In this document: positions 22,858 through 35,762 of the stretch, piece after piece | Numbering within the stretch: position 1 is the stretch's first letter | Layout of the letters: each line of letters begins with the position of its first letter | Assembly: GCA_033980235.1 (NCBI GenBank) | Contig: CM067077.1 | Span: 1,795,501-1,859,500 of the forward strand | Source: Diadema setosum | Taxonomy: Eukaryota > Echinodermata > Echinoidea > Diadematoida > Diadematidae | Reading direction: 5' to 3' | Length of the DNA: 64,000 nucleotides | Program-made: the position numbers and the translations under genes | The notes under the pieces: model-generated | Told to the model about the DNA's origin: nothing | The model's database searches: none | Seen by the model: the letters and a program-made list of their open reading frames with translations, nothing else

Positions 22858-24118
22858 ATTGATCTTTAACTCAACCAGCTTGCTCTCCTCGCATAAAAGA
22901 GGAGAAAAAGGGGTAATAACACAGATAATGAATAGTGTGAAAACGTACCGCGGTACTTACATACATGTATTATTTTTGCATGGATAATCGGTCGCGAATT
23001 TCATGATGCAAGAATAGTCCTCGCGGTGGAATTGCAACTCTGCACGTCAGCTGGTCGCGTTGGAGCGCTCAATTCAAAAAGGGTCTACAGATGATGAGCA
23101 ACAGATGACTGTCAGATTGTCTCCATGCAGGGTTGATCCACAGGTGGGGGGTAGCGCCTCCATCCGTTTTGCACGTAGATACGTCAGTTCAACAAAAATG
23201 GATTTCCAATGCCACGTCCAAACAACTTGACATCACTGGAGACTGGACTATTAAACTGGCATTTCCGATTCACCACATCTCCATGGACATTCACAGCAGG
23301 TACAATTGTAAGCGTCTATGCCAGACCTCATCTCCATTCACACATTTTACAGTCTAGCTCCAAAACAACTGTCGGCAAGCCCAGAACAAGTAAGAATCTC
23401 TCCTTCCATATAGTTTTCCTCCAGCCCAGGTTATCTTACACCCTTCTCCTCTGGCAGGCTGTAGAAGAAGACTCGACACATACCCTGCCCCTCGCTTCTC
23501 CCACTCTCCCCTACATCCCATTGTTCCCTTACATCCCATAATGTCCCCCTCCCCCCAAATGTTGTCCACGTGTACATGACAGGACTGCCTTTGCTCAGGC
23601 CTGGCCTGGCCACAGTCACCCCCTTGACCTGTTGACCCTTGCCCATAACTTGCTCAATGTTTTCTGAGTCTCCCCTGTGCTGGATTTCCTACTGCACAAC
23701 ATAGCAGCCAAATATTCAATCTTAAAGGTGCTGTTCACCTATAAGGGGAAAAAATATGTTTGGGTCACCAACTCTAGTGCACATGTGTAAGTCAACTGTA
23801 TTAATATTTACAAATGATTAAACTGATTAACTTTCTTCAACTAGTTGTTTCTATCCTAACTCCCATTTAGAAACTGAAAACTGGGTTTAAATTCTGGTTA
23901 TATGGCAGGCTCACTCAGTCTAAAATACTACGTCAAACTATTCCTCTACTAACGTTAAACACAAGGGCTATGCACAAATAACAACTGCAACATCGCCTAC
24001 AAAATATAAACAAGTCTTGACCCGGCCAGGTCTGAACATGTCACATATCATATGATGAGACTCCAGTAAACAACACAAAGCACTGCAAAATTTACACCTC
24101 TTTTACATCTATACATAC

Positions 24119-24160
<42 letters not shown>

Positions 24161-24331
24161 TATGTGTATATTGTGTAACATATGTTTGGTGTATCGTGAG
24201 CCCCCTCCAATATTTCCCCCCCCCCCCCCCCCCAAAAAAAAAAAAAAAATCCAAAACTGCTTCCGGCGCGCCTGCTGTGTACTAAATTAAACTTTACGCA
24301 GGAATGTAATGATGTATATGTGAGTGTGCGC
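22858..24331. other. No gene established; simple repeats
   Basis: 23040-23660 is less AT-rich than its surroundings and has overlapping frames of 71-110 codons without recognisable domains. A (TG)n run lies at 24124-24158 and C15/A16 tracts at 24217-24249. Confidence 0.5.
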
Positions 24332-24335
24332 TTAA

Positions 24336-25077
24336 CCCTAACTAGGTCGGGCTATTTAGGTAGATCATAGAGCCGGGGGGGGGGGCCTCCCAGGCCCCCC
24401 CCCCCCCCTCCAGATCTCGGCCATCGACCGCGCGATCGCGACGAAAATTCGCACACACATTGCCTATGACGTAATCTAAAGTACCACGAAGTTCAGTTTT
24501 TTAAGAATTATCATTTATGCTTAATTATGCTAATTTGTGCATAATGATGCATGAAATCAGACAATTTGGTATAAATCACTAAATAAAGCTCAAAATGGCC
24601 ACATGTTTTGTGTAAATATTCTTTTTAGTGTCCTGAGCAAATATAAGAGAATAACATTGTACCATCTGAAAAAAATTCTGAAGTATTTTATTGTTTTTTT
24701 ATTTTCTTATGTATTTCTTTGTTTTGTCGACTTTATGTTTTTCATTGTTTTTTCGATGAAACTTGTCCGCGACATTGTTCCGAACAAGAAAATATGTTAT
24801 TAATTTATTTTAATCAATAAACCCCCCAAATAATCATGCTTTTATGAAATTTGCCTGTTAGCACAGTTTGCATTGAAATTGTACACAAATTCACGTTTTT
24901 GAGCAATTTTTGGTCTGACATGTGCGTACATATTTATGCGCAACTTTGGAACTGCGCGCCCGGGCATCGCAAATTTGGTGTCAAAAGATGTGGGAGACTC
25001 GAAAGAAAAAAGTCATGAAACGTCGCGACGTTAGCTTTTTGCGTTAGCGATACATTGCGCGAAACGTCTAGTTGGGG
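24336..25077. mobile_element. piggyBac-like MITE with TTAA flanks, 742 bp
   Basis: Flanked by TTAA at 24332-24335 and 25078-25081. Ends are CCCTAACTAG and CTAGTTGGGG, inverted repeats with one mismatch. TTAA target duplication plus CCC termini is the piggyBac signature. Contains G11 and C14 tracts near the left end. No transposase; the 66-codon frame inside is low complexity. Confidence 0.7.
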
Positions 25078-25081
25078 TTAA

Positions 25082-25904
25082 AATGACCCTGAATAATAGA
25101 CACGAATGCCATGAATGCCACCTATTGAGAGCTCTGCTGACTAGGCTTCTGGACTCGTTCTCAAAGGCACATCAATGCTTTATTAACAATTCATGATGGA
25201 TTGCCCTGGGCACTGCTATTCTGAATTCATGGAAAAGGGTAAAATGCATGCACATGAAAAAAAACAAACAAACAAACACGTTTTCACGTGTTTGCATATA
25301 CTACATTTCAGAATGAATGAAGACTAGTTGTGATACCAGTAGTGGAATTTTACATGAATACGTAATAGAGCATTCCAGTCATCATCATTGTTTAGGTCCA
25401 TTGTCTGGGTATTAACCACACACTCCCATACACACGAATTGACCACTGTGCAAAACTGAATTTTTGTACAGAGGGTTGAAAACGGAGCAAAATCTGAAAC
25501 CTAACTTAAAAATAAATCTCGAATTTAATGAAACTGATTTATGCTATCATTTTTTAATTACCTTCAATAAATTGTAATGTATTAAGATATTGCTCCTTTC
25601 AATGTAAGTGTTATCTGAGTTGTAACGCTAAGTATTAGTGTAAAAATATAATAGTGTATATTGTTAGTGTGTAATAAACTTTCACATTTTCAGTTACGAA
25701 ATTGATAGCATTTAGACAAGAAAAGTGGCTATAAATAGTTGATTAACTATTTGTTACGGGAGCGCTGGGGGGGGGGGGGGGAGGCAAAAACTCGTTTTGG
25801 CCCCAAACATTTTATTCGGGGGGGGGGGGGGGTGGGGTGGGGTGGAATGCCCCCTCTGCTTCCCCCCCCCCCCCCCCCACTAGATAGCGTACCTTTACCC
25901 TTGA
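25082..25904. other. No gene; poly-G/poly-C tracts
   Basis: Runs of about 14 G (25767), 15 G (25819) and 17 C (25863) surround short open frames that translate to Gly/Pro runs. Confidence 0.6.
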
Positions 25905-26086
25905 CAGAAGAGGCAAGTCAAAATGACGTCATCTTCACGTCAGTGCTGTCGTCAGAAAGACGTCGTAAAATGGCGCAAAAAGACGTAAATTTGTTCAAAT
26001 ATAAAAAAAACACAAACGATGTCATATTTACACGTCAGAAAAGCGTCTTCATGTGTCGTCTTAACAACGTAGATAAACAAAGCTAA
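25905..26086. repeat. ACGTC-rich element, left half
   Basis: TGACGTCA, CACGTCAG, AGACGTCG, AGACGTAA, CACGTCAG and similar words recur every 15-40 bases. The same texture resumes at 29199-29420, so the HINE-like repeat at 26087-29198 split one unit. Confidence 0.45.
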
Positions 26087-29000
26087 CTAGAGATTGTAAT
26101 TTGTCATCACTGACAAATTAAGGTGATCCGATTTTTTTTTATCAATGATTCTAGTCCTGATCGCAATACGCATGACCATATAGGTTTCATCTGTATTCAG
26201 AGAGATTGGCCGTGTGATGTTTGGATTCTCATTTAGAAAAGGGAGTCATATCTGCCATCCTTGGTACTAAATTCTGTATACACTAGATAACGAAGATACA
26301 GCAACAAATACATATGACCTTTGACCCACCTTTACACTCCCAAGATGGCATCTGAGCAAAAAGTGGTTATTTTGTCTATACGTGTGCAAAATATGGGAAA
26401 GATAGGACAGGTATTTACCAAGAAACAGGATGAAACAGTTATGACCTTTGACCCTAATTTACACACCCAAGATATTGTCTGATCAAGTCGTTGTAATTCT
26501 ATGAAATAATGGACGTGACATGAACTAAACATCTGCTAAGTATGAGGGTGATAGGGGCTGTTTTCTTGAGTTATCGCAAAGAAAGTTGCAGAAGGAAAGA
26601 AATATCTCAATACATCGAAGATAAGCTTTAATTTCAACCAAGTTTTTTAACATGATCCCGACATTGTATGAAGAAACGAAGGCACACATTCGATAGCGCA
26701 AAGTCTCAGCTACAACATATTAAAACCTGGGAGAAATTCACCAAAGGGTGAGCTAGTGCTCGATAAAGACAATCATGTCAATTTTCACATAAAGAATTCC
26801 CTCCCATAGAGATAAAACGTCATAACGAAGATACAGAAAGAAGTACATATGACCTTTGACCCCACTTTGCACAGACATGATGGCATCTGAGCAAAAAGTA
26901 GTTATTTTGTGAAATGATTCTTGTAATATGGTCTTTGCGTGTGCAAAATATGGGTGAGATAGGACATGTATTCACTAAGATACAGGATGAAACATTTATG
27001 ACCTTTGACCCTGATTTACATACCCAAGATAGTGTTTGATCAAGTAGTTGTTATTTTATGAAATAATGTACGTGACATGAACTAAACATGTGCAAAATAT
27101 GGTAATGATAGGGGCTGCTTTTCTTGAGTTATTGCAAAGAAAGTTGCAGAAAGAAAGAAATATCTCAATACATCGAAGATAAGTTTGATTTCAACCGAGT
27201 TTTTGGACGTGATCTCGGCCTCGTATGAAAAAATGGAGAGAATAATGGCAATAGCCCAAAGTCTCAGCTACAACATATTAAAATCTGGGAGAAATTCACC
27301 GGAGAATAAGTGAGCTAGTACTCGATAAAAACCGTCATGTCAATTTTCATTTCCAGAAAAATTCCCTCCCATAGAGATAACACGTAAACTGGTTAAATTT
27401 GACAAGGTTACATTATATCCATTTTCACGAGGTGAAGACATCATCCGATTAAAACTTTGATTGAACAAATCTCAAAGAGTATTAAATTGGCTACAACATA
27501 CTAAAATCTGGAAGAAATTCACCAAAGGGTAAGTGAGCTAGTCGTCGATAAAGACAATCATGTCAATTTTCACATCTAGAAAAATTCCCCCATAGAGATA
27601 ACACGTCATAACGAAGATACAGGAAGAAGTACATATGACCTTTGACCCCACTTTGCACAGACAAGATGGCCTCTGAACCAAAAATGGTTATTTCGTGAAA
27701 TGATCCTTGTAACATGGTCTTTACGTGTGCAAAATATGGGAAAGATAGGACATGTACTCACCAAGATACAGGATGAAACATTTATGACCTTTGACCCTGA
27801 TTTACATACCCAAGATGGTGTCTGATCAAGTACTTGTTATTTTGTGAAATAATGTACGTGACATGAACTAAACATGTGCAAAATATGGTGGTGATAGGGG
27901 CTGTTTTTCCTGAGTTATTGCAAAGAAAGTTGCAGAAAGAAAGAAATATTTCAATACATCAAAGATAAGCTTTGATTTCAACCAAGTTTTTGGATGTGAT
28001 GCCGACTCCTTATGAAAAAACGAAGGGCACACTCACGATAGCCCAAAGTCTCAGCTACAACATACTAAAATATGGGAGAAATTCACCGAAGCATAAGTGA
28101 GCTAGTGCTCGATAAAGATAGTCATGTCAGTTTTCATTTCCAGAAAAACTGCACTCCCATAGAGATAACACGTAAACTGGTCAAATTTGACAATGTTACT
28201 TTCAATCCCTTTTTACGAGATGATGCTGTCATCTAATCAAAATGTTGTTATAATATGACTGAAAGACCATTTAATAAGCTACAACATATTGAAATTTGGA
28301 CGAAAATCAATTGAAGAATAAGTGAGATACGCTTGAGAGAACTTGAAACTTGATGACGTCATTTTGAAAATTTACTTTTTTTACTTTATTAAGAAATTTG
28401 ATATCTTTTAATCATTTTTTCAGCATCGCCAACCCATGAAATGACATGTGCAACTCATCAGCTTTTAGAATATGTAAAGAAAAGGGGGGGTCACCGTCCA
28501 TCCTGACGAGTAAAATCGGATTTAAAATTGGCGATTTTTTGGCATAGTTGCACTGTATATCGCCATTGACGCGCGCGCGGAATTTCAACTTTGATTGACC
28601 CGTACGACGTCATATTGAGTCGGATCGACTTGAAACTTGGTAGAAATATTCCTTGACATTTCAGACATTCGATCCGTGCGATAAAATGGGAAATTTCTAT
28701 TGCATATGAGCTGTGCGTGCGTATATGCGCGCGCGCGTACGCGTCCGTCGATTTTTTTTTGAAATGCTGTAAATGACCTAAAACGTGTGCAAAACAATTT
28801 TGAGGTTGATTAGAGCATGTTTAAATTTCAACGCGCGCGTACGCGCTCGTTTACTATGAACGTTACTAAATTTTATGAAATAGATCAATAGATCTTGACT
28901 TGAACTATATGATATCTTAATATCATTCAACAATTCCGTTCCATTAATGAGATATTGATGTAAACGTGATTTCAGATAATGACGTCATTATGACGTCACG

Positions 29001-29198
29001 GTCAACTGATCACATTGATACAATAGATCTGTCGTCCTTAGGACATGATACAAATATAGTATAAGTTTGAAAGTGATAGGTAGGGGACTTTTTGAGTTAA
29101 CCGCTGCACAAGATTTGAGGAGAAAGAAATAAAGAAGAAGAAGAAGAAAGAATCCGTACAGATACAATAGGTGATCCGAGAGGATACTCGGATCACCT
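26087..29198 (-). mobile_element. HINE-like repeat (Helentron-associated type), inverted copy, ~3.1 kb
   Basis: On the minus strand the 5' end is a palindrome of AGGTGATCCGAG and CTCGGATCACCT (29169-29198). The 3' end has the inverse subterminal repeat TCGGATCACCT (26121-26131), a stem-loop with arms AATTTGTCA and TGACAAATT (26098-26119), and CTAG at 26087-26090. Subterminal inverted repeats plus a 3' stem-loop match the HINE architecture. The body matches the array at 57069-64000. It contains an internal duplication with ~786-bp period, six DR1-type words and several TGACGTCA palindromes. No Rep/helicase ORF. Confidence 0.65.
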
Positions 29199-29420
29199 AA
29201 TAAACGTCATTTCCACGTCCTAGACTGATGTTAAGATGTCTTTGCTCGAATGGAAAACGTCAAAGAGACGTCATATTTGTGACACCCATACAAAAACGTC
29301 TTAATTACGTTTGAATTACTACTTGAAAGGCAAAATATCACGTCAGAATGTCATAAACATGTCATATACAATTCAATTTACGACCATTTTACGTATATCG
29401 AGGAATACAGAGGAAAGACG
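29199..29420. repeat. ACGTC-rich element, right half
   Basis: Continuation of the texture at 25905-26086: AACGTCAT, CACGTCCT, AACGTCAA, AGACGTCAT, AACGTCTT, CACGTCAG. Confidence 0.45.
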
Positions 29421-30387
29421 CTAGTTTGTCGTTGTTTTTAAGCCGAGATAAATTAATAACTATTTTGAATTACAAGATTTCAGGAAGGTGTGGGCAAATT
29501 CAGGTACACCCCTAAGAATCTAACCTATCCTAAATCCTATACCAATACATCTGCCTACGCCTTCCCCATATACCTAGTTACTGGACTATTGTATCACGTT
29601 TCTAAATACGGGCTAAAAGTTGTATTCCTGACATGGGTACTTAACTATTAGGCTACAATTTTGTGATAAGCCCAATTACATATGAAAATTTGGATTACTA
29701 GTAGTTTGAATAAGATACAGATAAAATATAGGACCTACAAAGTGATGGCGCGTGTTTCAAGTCAAATTCTAAAAGATGCAAACATGAATATTTAGTTTTA
29801 GACACATAGTCATGAAGATGCGTCAAAATGCCTCAGAATACATCGATCTTGATTTTGCCCGCAGATTCTGATCTATGTAGCCATAATTATTTAGGGTGTT
29901 CGTGTATATGCTCCTCTGGTAACTATCGAATTACCAAGGGCGCTTTGCACGTTGATGCGAATATTGGTATGGACATGAGTGTTGGTCTCGCACATCAAAA
30001 CTTACACCAACACTTGAACCTTGAGCTTCATATGACAAAGATGATTATTCCAATTAAACACAGGTGCGTTGGCCCGATATGGGTTAAATGATTCATGTTT
30101 GTATGCCAATTGCTGAAATCAGTAAAGCGATTAATTCAAAATAACAGAATGATGCACAATCTTAGTCTATCATGAATATACATAATATATATCGGTATAT
30201 ATATAATATCCTATTCATCAAGCGACAGGCATCGGGTATGATTTTTCTTTCCTTATAAAAGTGCTCCAGCAAGTTTTACTCAATCTTCTATCATGAAAAA
30301 AAAAAATCAATCATTTAGGGCAAATTAAACTACTAAAACTACTTAAATTACTGACTATGATACTACTGTAATTATGAATTATTATAC
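29421..30387. other. No second exon or gene recognised downstream of the Death-domain exon
   Basis: I searched the minus strand for an acceptor followed by a Death-fold half like that at 36189-36454 and found none. An 87-codon plus frame at 29828-30091 has no recognised motif. A (TA)-rich stretch lies at 30180-30210. Confidence 0.5.
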
Positions 30388-30680
30388 CTGATGGAAGATG
30401 CATCTCAGCAATCCGGACAAGCTTGGCTCTCATCAGAGCTTCTCTCAAGTCTGATCGAAATGACGACGGGTTTACCCTCTGGCTCCACTTACGAAGCATG
30501 CTGACAGTTCCATAGTTCGTTATTTTATGGTAGCGGCTGTTGGTTCGTATGAAATTCTGGATTTCTCCATTAGTATATCCCAAGTGTTTGCCAAGGTTCT
30601 CGATGTCCCCATTGTCTGAGATATCTCTGGCAATATCTTTCAGAAGGGAATCCACATCATCTGATTGTCCCGCAGCCATT
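30388..30680 (-). CDS. Death-domain protein, first coding exon (paralog of 36189-37785)
   Basis: The minus strand has an acceptor TTTATTGCAG directly before AATGGCTGCGG, so the ATG (30679) lies one base inside the exon. 97 codons follow, then a donor CATCAG/GTATAA in phase 1. The protein begins MAAGQSDDVDSLLKDIARDI and contains NLGKHLGYTNGEIQNFI, SMLRKWSQ and LREALMRAKLVRIAEMHLPS: a Death-fold six-helix pattern. It aligns along its whole length with the first exon of the 37785-36189 gene, which ends LIAAKLGWIADKHLPE in the same phase. By family, Death domains make homotypic contacts in cytosolic apoptotic or innate immune complexes; partner unknown. The matching second exon is not visible in the window, so this may be a partial duplicate or a gene with a very long intron. 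Confidence 0.7.
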
Positions 30681-30758
30681 CTGCAATAAATCGTTTAAAG
30701 GTTCCCATAATCCAAATGCATGTTGACATCTGCTGATGCCTTTTGGTCTTTACATTAA

Positions 30759-31737
30759 CCTATTAAGCCCAAGCTATTTTGACCCCTCGCAGGCCCAAGG
30801 GGGGGGGGGGGGAATATTGTGCCCCCCTATATAACTGTTTTATTATTTGATGCATCATCGTCATATTTGGCACGTGGGTAGAGTAACTCATACTCTACAT
30901 GACCGTACATTTGAATTTTCACAAGGTCACCCATGGAGGGCGCTATTTACAAAAATATAAAGAAATACATAGGAAATATGCTAAAAACGTGATTTTTTGG
31001 TATAATTTCTTTATCCCCATTATATATGTCTTATTATAGACCAATCATTTTCATATTTGCCACAAATGATAAGCAAGTGGGATTTTATTATTTGCTATGT
31101 TTGAAATTTCTCAAGGTCACCACATGGGGGCGCTATTCATATCAACATAGTGATACATTATGAAACCTGAGATGAAATGTTTGGGATGGGTACACGTACA
31201 GTTATGACATTTCATATTATTTTGCATAATAGTGGAATTTTGAGATTGCAAATTCAAAATATGATAAACTAATGATATTAGAGGCATAACTTGGGTGAAG
31301 GAATCAAAATATCTCAAAATATAAGGGCAATCTGTAGAAAATATTATTGTTTTCAATCATCTCTATTATATCTATTGTTTTATGCCTTTGTCACATAAAA
31401 ACGAAGGAAATAATAAGAAAAACTTTCCAGGACCATGATTACTTCAAATTTTGCTTCTTCAACAAATTTCAGCCAAGAAACACCCATTTCATACACTGTA
31501 ATGCTGTTAAATGAAATGGGAACAGAAAAAAGATGCAAAATCTGACTGACATGGTTGTCAGTTTATGGTTACCATGGCAACCAGCAACATCAAATATAGC
31601 TAAATCATATATCAAAATGTTTGCAATAAGATTTTAGGAAAATTTACCAAATTTGGTTGAAATCGGATTAAGGATGAAGGAGTGGCAAACGAAAATCTGG
31701 TAGTCTGTCCCCCCCCCCCCCCTTGGGCTTTATAGGG
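30759..31737. mobile_element. TTAA-flanked, piggyBac-like MITE, ~979 bp
   Basis: TTAA at 30755-30758 and 31738-31741. Left end CCTATTAAGCCCAAG, right end reverse complement of CCCTATAAAGCCCAAG. G/C homopolymers sit just inside both ends (G14 near 30800, C14 near 31710). Two diverged internal units each contain AAGGTCACC and a GGGCGCTATT word. No transposase ORF. Begins 79 bases upstream of the Death-domain exon. Confidence 0.65.
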
Positions 31738-31741
31738 TTAA

Positions 31742-32579
31742 ACCAAATCAATAAATTCACGAAAATATGCATTGCATAATTTTAAACATTTTTTCTTAAT
31801 TTTTTTCTTCACCCTGTTAAGCAGCATCTCTGAAAAGCCCCCGTCAACTTTATTTATATTCCGGCTATGACATCACCATCCTGTAAAACAATCGACACAG
31901 TATTTGCCTTAACATATCATTCAATGATACCTCAAAGGTCTGTATGTAAGAAAAGAACATCTGAAAAATTATGTGAGTAATTCAAGTGCAGGTATCGTAA
32001 TAGCAATGAGTGGCAAGGCACATAACTGTTTCTATTGTTCAGCTGCTGCTCGAGTATTATAGAAGAATGATATCTCAACTGAAACGTGGATAAAAATGAT
32101 CTGTGGGATTTGTTTTAGGTGTAGGCCTAATTGGGTTATTGATACATATTTTCAAGCAGTATTCAATGATTTGGATACAATGTGTGTAAAAACCCAGAGC
32201 CAAAAAGGTCAAACTTCATTTGGATTGCAGAAACCCTTTAATTAATCTCGTGACTTCTGTAAGCATTTTCATTGGTCAATAATTGGCCTTTTTCCTTTTT
32301 TTTTTCTTTTGGCTTCGATTCAGTTTCTTCATTCCCAGACTTTTCCCCTTAGTTGACCTCTGCATGCAGGTTACTGTCTTTAAAGCAACGACTTACCTTG
32401 CGGGTCAAAACGAACGGGGAAACCTTCATTGCAATGCATCTTGTATACTCTGTGAGTCGTATGCCTAATACATATTATGCAGTTAGATTTACCCGAGTCT
32501 TTACTTCATCTTAATGACGTTTATATATTTTCAGAAATTCATGTGCTTATAAATAAAATTAGAATATATAAGGACACAC

Positions 32580-32625
<46 letters not shown>

Positions 32626-35224
32626 AATATTATATACATATATGTACGTATTATATACATACAGTTCGGTACGAGGTAATATAACCGGAAAAAGATTAAG
32701 GAGCCATCTTTGTGAAGTGTGTAGATTTGCATTATTTAATGGTGTCGATAGTGTTTAGCTTCTCTTTAGTTTTCAGGAACAAAGAACCAAATTTATAAAA
32801 AGGCTTTGAAAACGTCAAGTTGTTCATTAGTTATGTGACTGCCATTATGTAGACAAGTCAACCCAAAGATTGTCTTTTATTCTATTTTATTCTGTTTTAT
32901 TTGCGCATTTTAACGCCATGGGACATCATGCGATTAATCAATCATAGACGATGAATCACTCATATTCAAACAATGTACTTGACATGAGTATGAGATAAAA
33001 GAAAATATTATTACGAAATCATACCAAGTTGTTCATTCCACTGGCAATGAGCATTGCCTATTTCTGTACAGTTAACGAAATGATCTACCACACCTAATAA
33101 CAGTTATATTAATTATCAATAATTACAAGCCTAACGGAATGCTCGACTGTTTTAGATGATTTGACCTATTTTTCTTTTTTTTTTTCATTTTCTTAAAACG
33201 CTGCAGTGCTCAAGGAATTATCAGTGATATAAAAATCCCTGGATTACATTCTAAGTACAAACAAAAAAATCTTATACAAAAAAGTCAATAATCGATTTAA
33301 AACAGATAGAATGAACTTTGACATACATATTCTAAATTTACATGTGTAAACAATGCCCACATCTATCCATACATCCATAAACATACATTGTAAGCATGTG
33401 TATAAACATGTAGGCCTACATAGAACAGAAGTATTTGTACCATGTATGAAAAACTGTGTCTGTCCTCCAACTATTTGAATGCCAACTTGCCGAAATAGAT
33501 AGATGAAGCACAGCCAGATACAGTATTTCGTTCGCCAGTTAAAGTAAGTGACGTGCACGCTGAATAAGTGACCGTGGTGTGTCCTAGCTGTATACTTAAT
33601 CTGTTTGACACTCTGCAGCAAACTGAAATCTTTGAGGTATTGTGCCGTGCGGAGGTTTGGCTTCGATATTTTATATTATATATCATTAAACATGAGCCTT
33701 TAGGCCTACCCAAACTACCACACTTTACTTTTAGTCTTTTCTGCTATTTTCTCCATCTCTCTGTGGTCATTCTCAAATTTAGGGGTATTATGTGCACCAT
33801 TGTTTGTGGTCAAAGCCCTGAGCAAATCTATCGTTACATAACTAGATATTACTACGGGACTGAGCATGCGATCAAAGATACCACTGCATGAATTTACCAA
33901 TCACTATGGGTTGCCAGATCCAAGTGATTATACTACATGTAGTACTAGTAGTTTAGGCATACCAAACATCTCCATGGGGCATCAGTAAATGTTGATGTTC
34001 TTGTTATCTGATACTCGTTTCTCTGAGCTATTTACCCCGTGTGGGAGTATCAATAAAACCGCTGATCTATTTGTTTGGGGTAGCTGGATGATTTCCTGAA
34101 TAGACGTCTCAATCCCCTATATGTCCCACAATATAGTCTATTCAAATAAAATAAAGAAATGAAAATTCGCGGAGCCATTCACTGTGATATTATGACGATA
34201 ATAACATTGAAACGGAACAAATGTGTACAACACTGCGAGCACTTGGGTCGACATGATCATGATGAACAATGACTGTGAATAAATGCACCACGTACTTATA
34301 TGGGCTGACTGCACATCACAATCTAAACAGCACACGAATGAGGGTTCAAAATGGCACAGTCATAAGTGTATTTTAGCTGAAACTGATTTGGAAATCAGTG
34401 CAGAGTACAAGGTATAAATGTCGATGGACATTACTTACATTAAACACAGAACGAAGACCGCAGTATTACAGGGGAAGAGCCGGTCCTATACTAATCTAAT
34501 GGCACGTCTGACAAAAATGGCGGATCTATCCGACAACTGCCGACGGGGAATCCCCAGTTACTACCATACAACCGGTCCATACTGTAGGAACCTACGTATT
34601 CTATGAGCGGATGTCATTATAGTGGCTGGAGTGAAAACAAGCCTACATGGATAAGATCCGCATAGTTTTGAGACCATAATTTTCATATAATCATCCAGTA
34701 ATTGGCTTTGGTCCATCTTAACATTTCTGGTAGCCACGATAAATGTTATTGACAAATGATCAGATGGAAAGTTTAACAATGGTGAATAAAGGATTCTGAA
34801 CAATTATCAACTTGTGCGTCGTACTGAGTCGTCTGAATTCGTGTATGGTACAGTACCTACTGCATAAGTATTATGCATGCAAACGCATTCACGCTCAAGC
34901 TAACGTCATTGATACCGTACAGGTGAGTAGATATTGTTTTCACTCCGGCTTTAACGGACGTGTACCCGACCATGAGAATACGGGATACACAGAAAAATAA
35001 GATAGATTAGACTTTGCCTAGTCATGATTTGTAACAAAAGATACTTACATACTCTGTGTGTGTGTGTGGGGGGGGGGGGGGGAGGTTGTATAGAAGATTA
35101 GCACAAAAACATGTTCAAAACTATTTAGGTGTAGTTTATAGGGGTGAGATCATTTCATTTGGAGGCTGGACAAAGGACTGTATTCCTTTGGTCTACAGTG
35201 GTAAATTCGTACATGTAGTTTTCT
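31742..35224. other. No gene recognised
   Basis: AT-rich. (TA)n at 32583-32620, poly-T near 33172. Minus and plus frames of 80-125 codons at 33244-33891 overlap each other and show no domain. An ATGGCGG start at 34516 opens only 30 codons. Confidence 0.5.
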
Positions 35225-35228
35225 TTAA

Positions 35229-35717
35229 AGGAAACCCGAACCCAAAGGGAAATGTGGATTGAGCGAAAGCAATAACATTAGTAGAACATAATATCAGTGA
35301 AAGTTTTACGAAAATCTGACAATCGATGCATTTTAAAGAGGGAATTCCTCAAAAATCAGTTTTCTAGCATAATGAAAGAGCACTTGACTAACAGCTTTCA
35401 GAAAGCAGGGGGAATGGTTGCTACCCATAACATTATGTCGGCATCAAGTTAATGGCATGTTTTATTTTCATGAAAAAATGATTGTTTTTCATTCATGATT
35501 TTTGTTAAATTCCCTTTATATTTTTTTATAATTATTGTTGTCTACACATACGTCGTAATCTCCAATAATCTCCTCATCCAGCGGTTCCAACATCAAAACT
35601 TTAAGAATTCATAACTTTTGCATCGATTGTCCGATTTTCCTCAAAGTTTCACTGATATGTTCTAATAATGTTGCTGTTTTCCATTAACCCCCATTTCTCT
35701 TTGGATTTTGGTTGCAT
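35229..35717. mobile_element. Foldback MITE with TTAA flanks, ~490 bp
   Basis: TTAA at 35225-35228 and 35718-35721. Left arm (AGGAAACCCGAACCCAAAGG..., to about 35330) and right arm (from about 35600) are inverted copies over roughly 100 bases, sharing CAATCGATGCA and ATATCAGTGAAA. No ORF. Confidence 0.65.
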
Positions 35718-35756
35718 TTAAAAACAACATAAAGGTTAAACAATACAACATGTGTA

Positions 35757-35762
35757 TTTATT
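35757..35762 (-). terminator. Possible polyadenylation signal AATAAA for the Death-domain gene
   Basis: Reverse complement TTTATT at 427 bases beyond the stop codon at 36189. Such a hexamer is common by chance in AT-rich DNA, and it lies past a MITE border. Confidence 0.2.

Noticed and set aside
24603..24803. 66-codon frame inside the piggyBac-like element as a transposase remnant
   Set aside because: Low-complexity Phe/Val/Leu text without a DDE or zinc-finger motif.
34516..34606. ATGGCGGATCT start context as a first exon
   Set aside because: Only 30 codons and no convincing donor before the stop.
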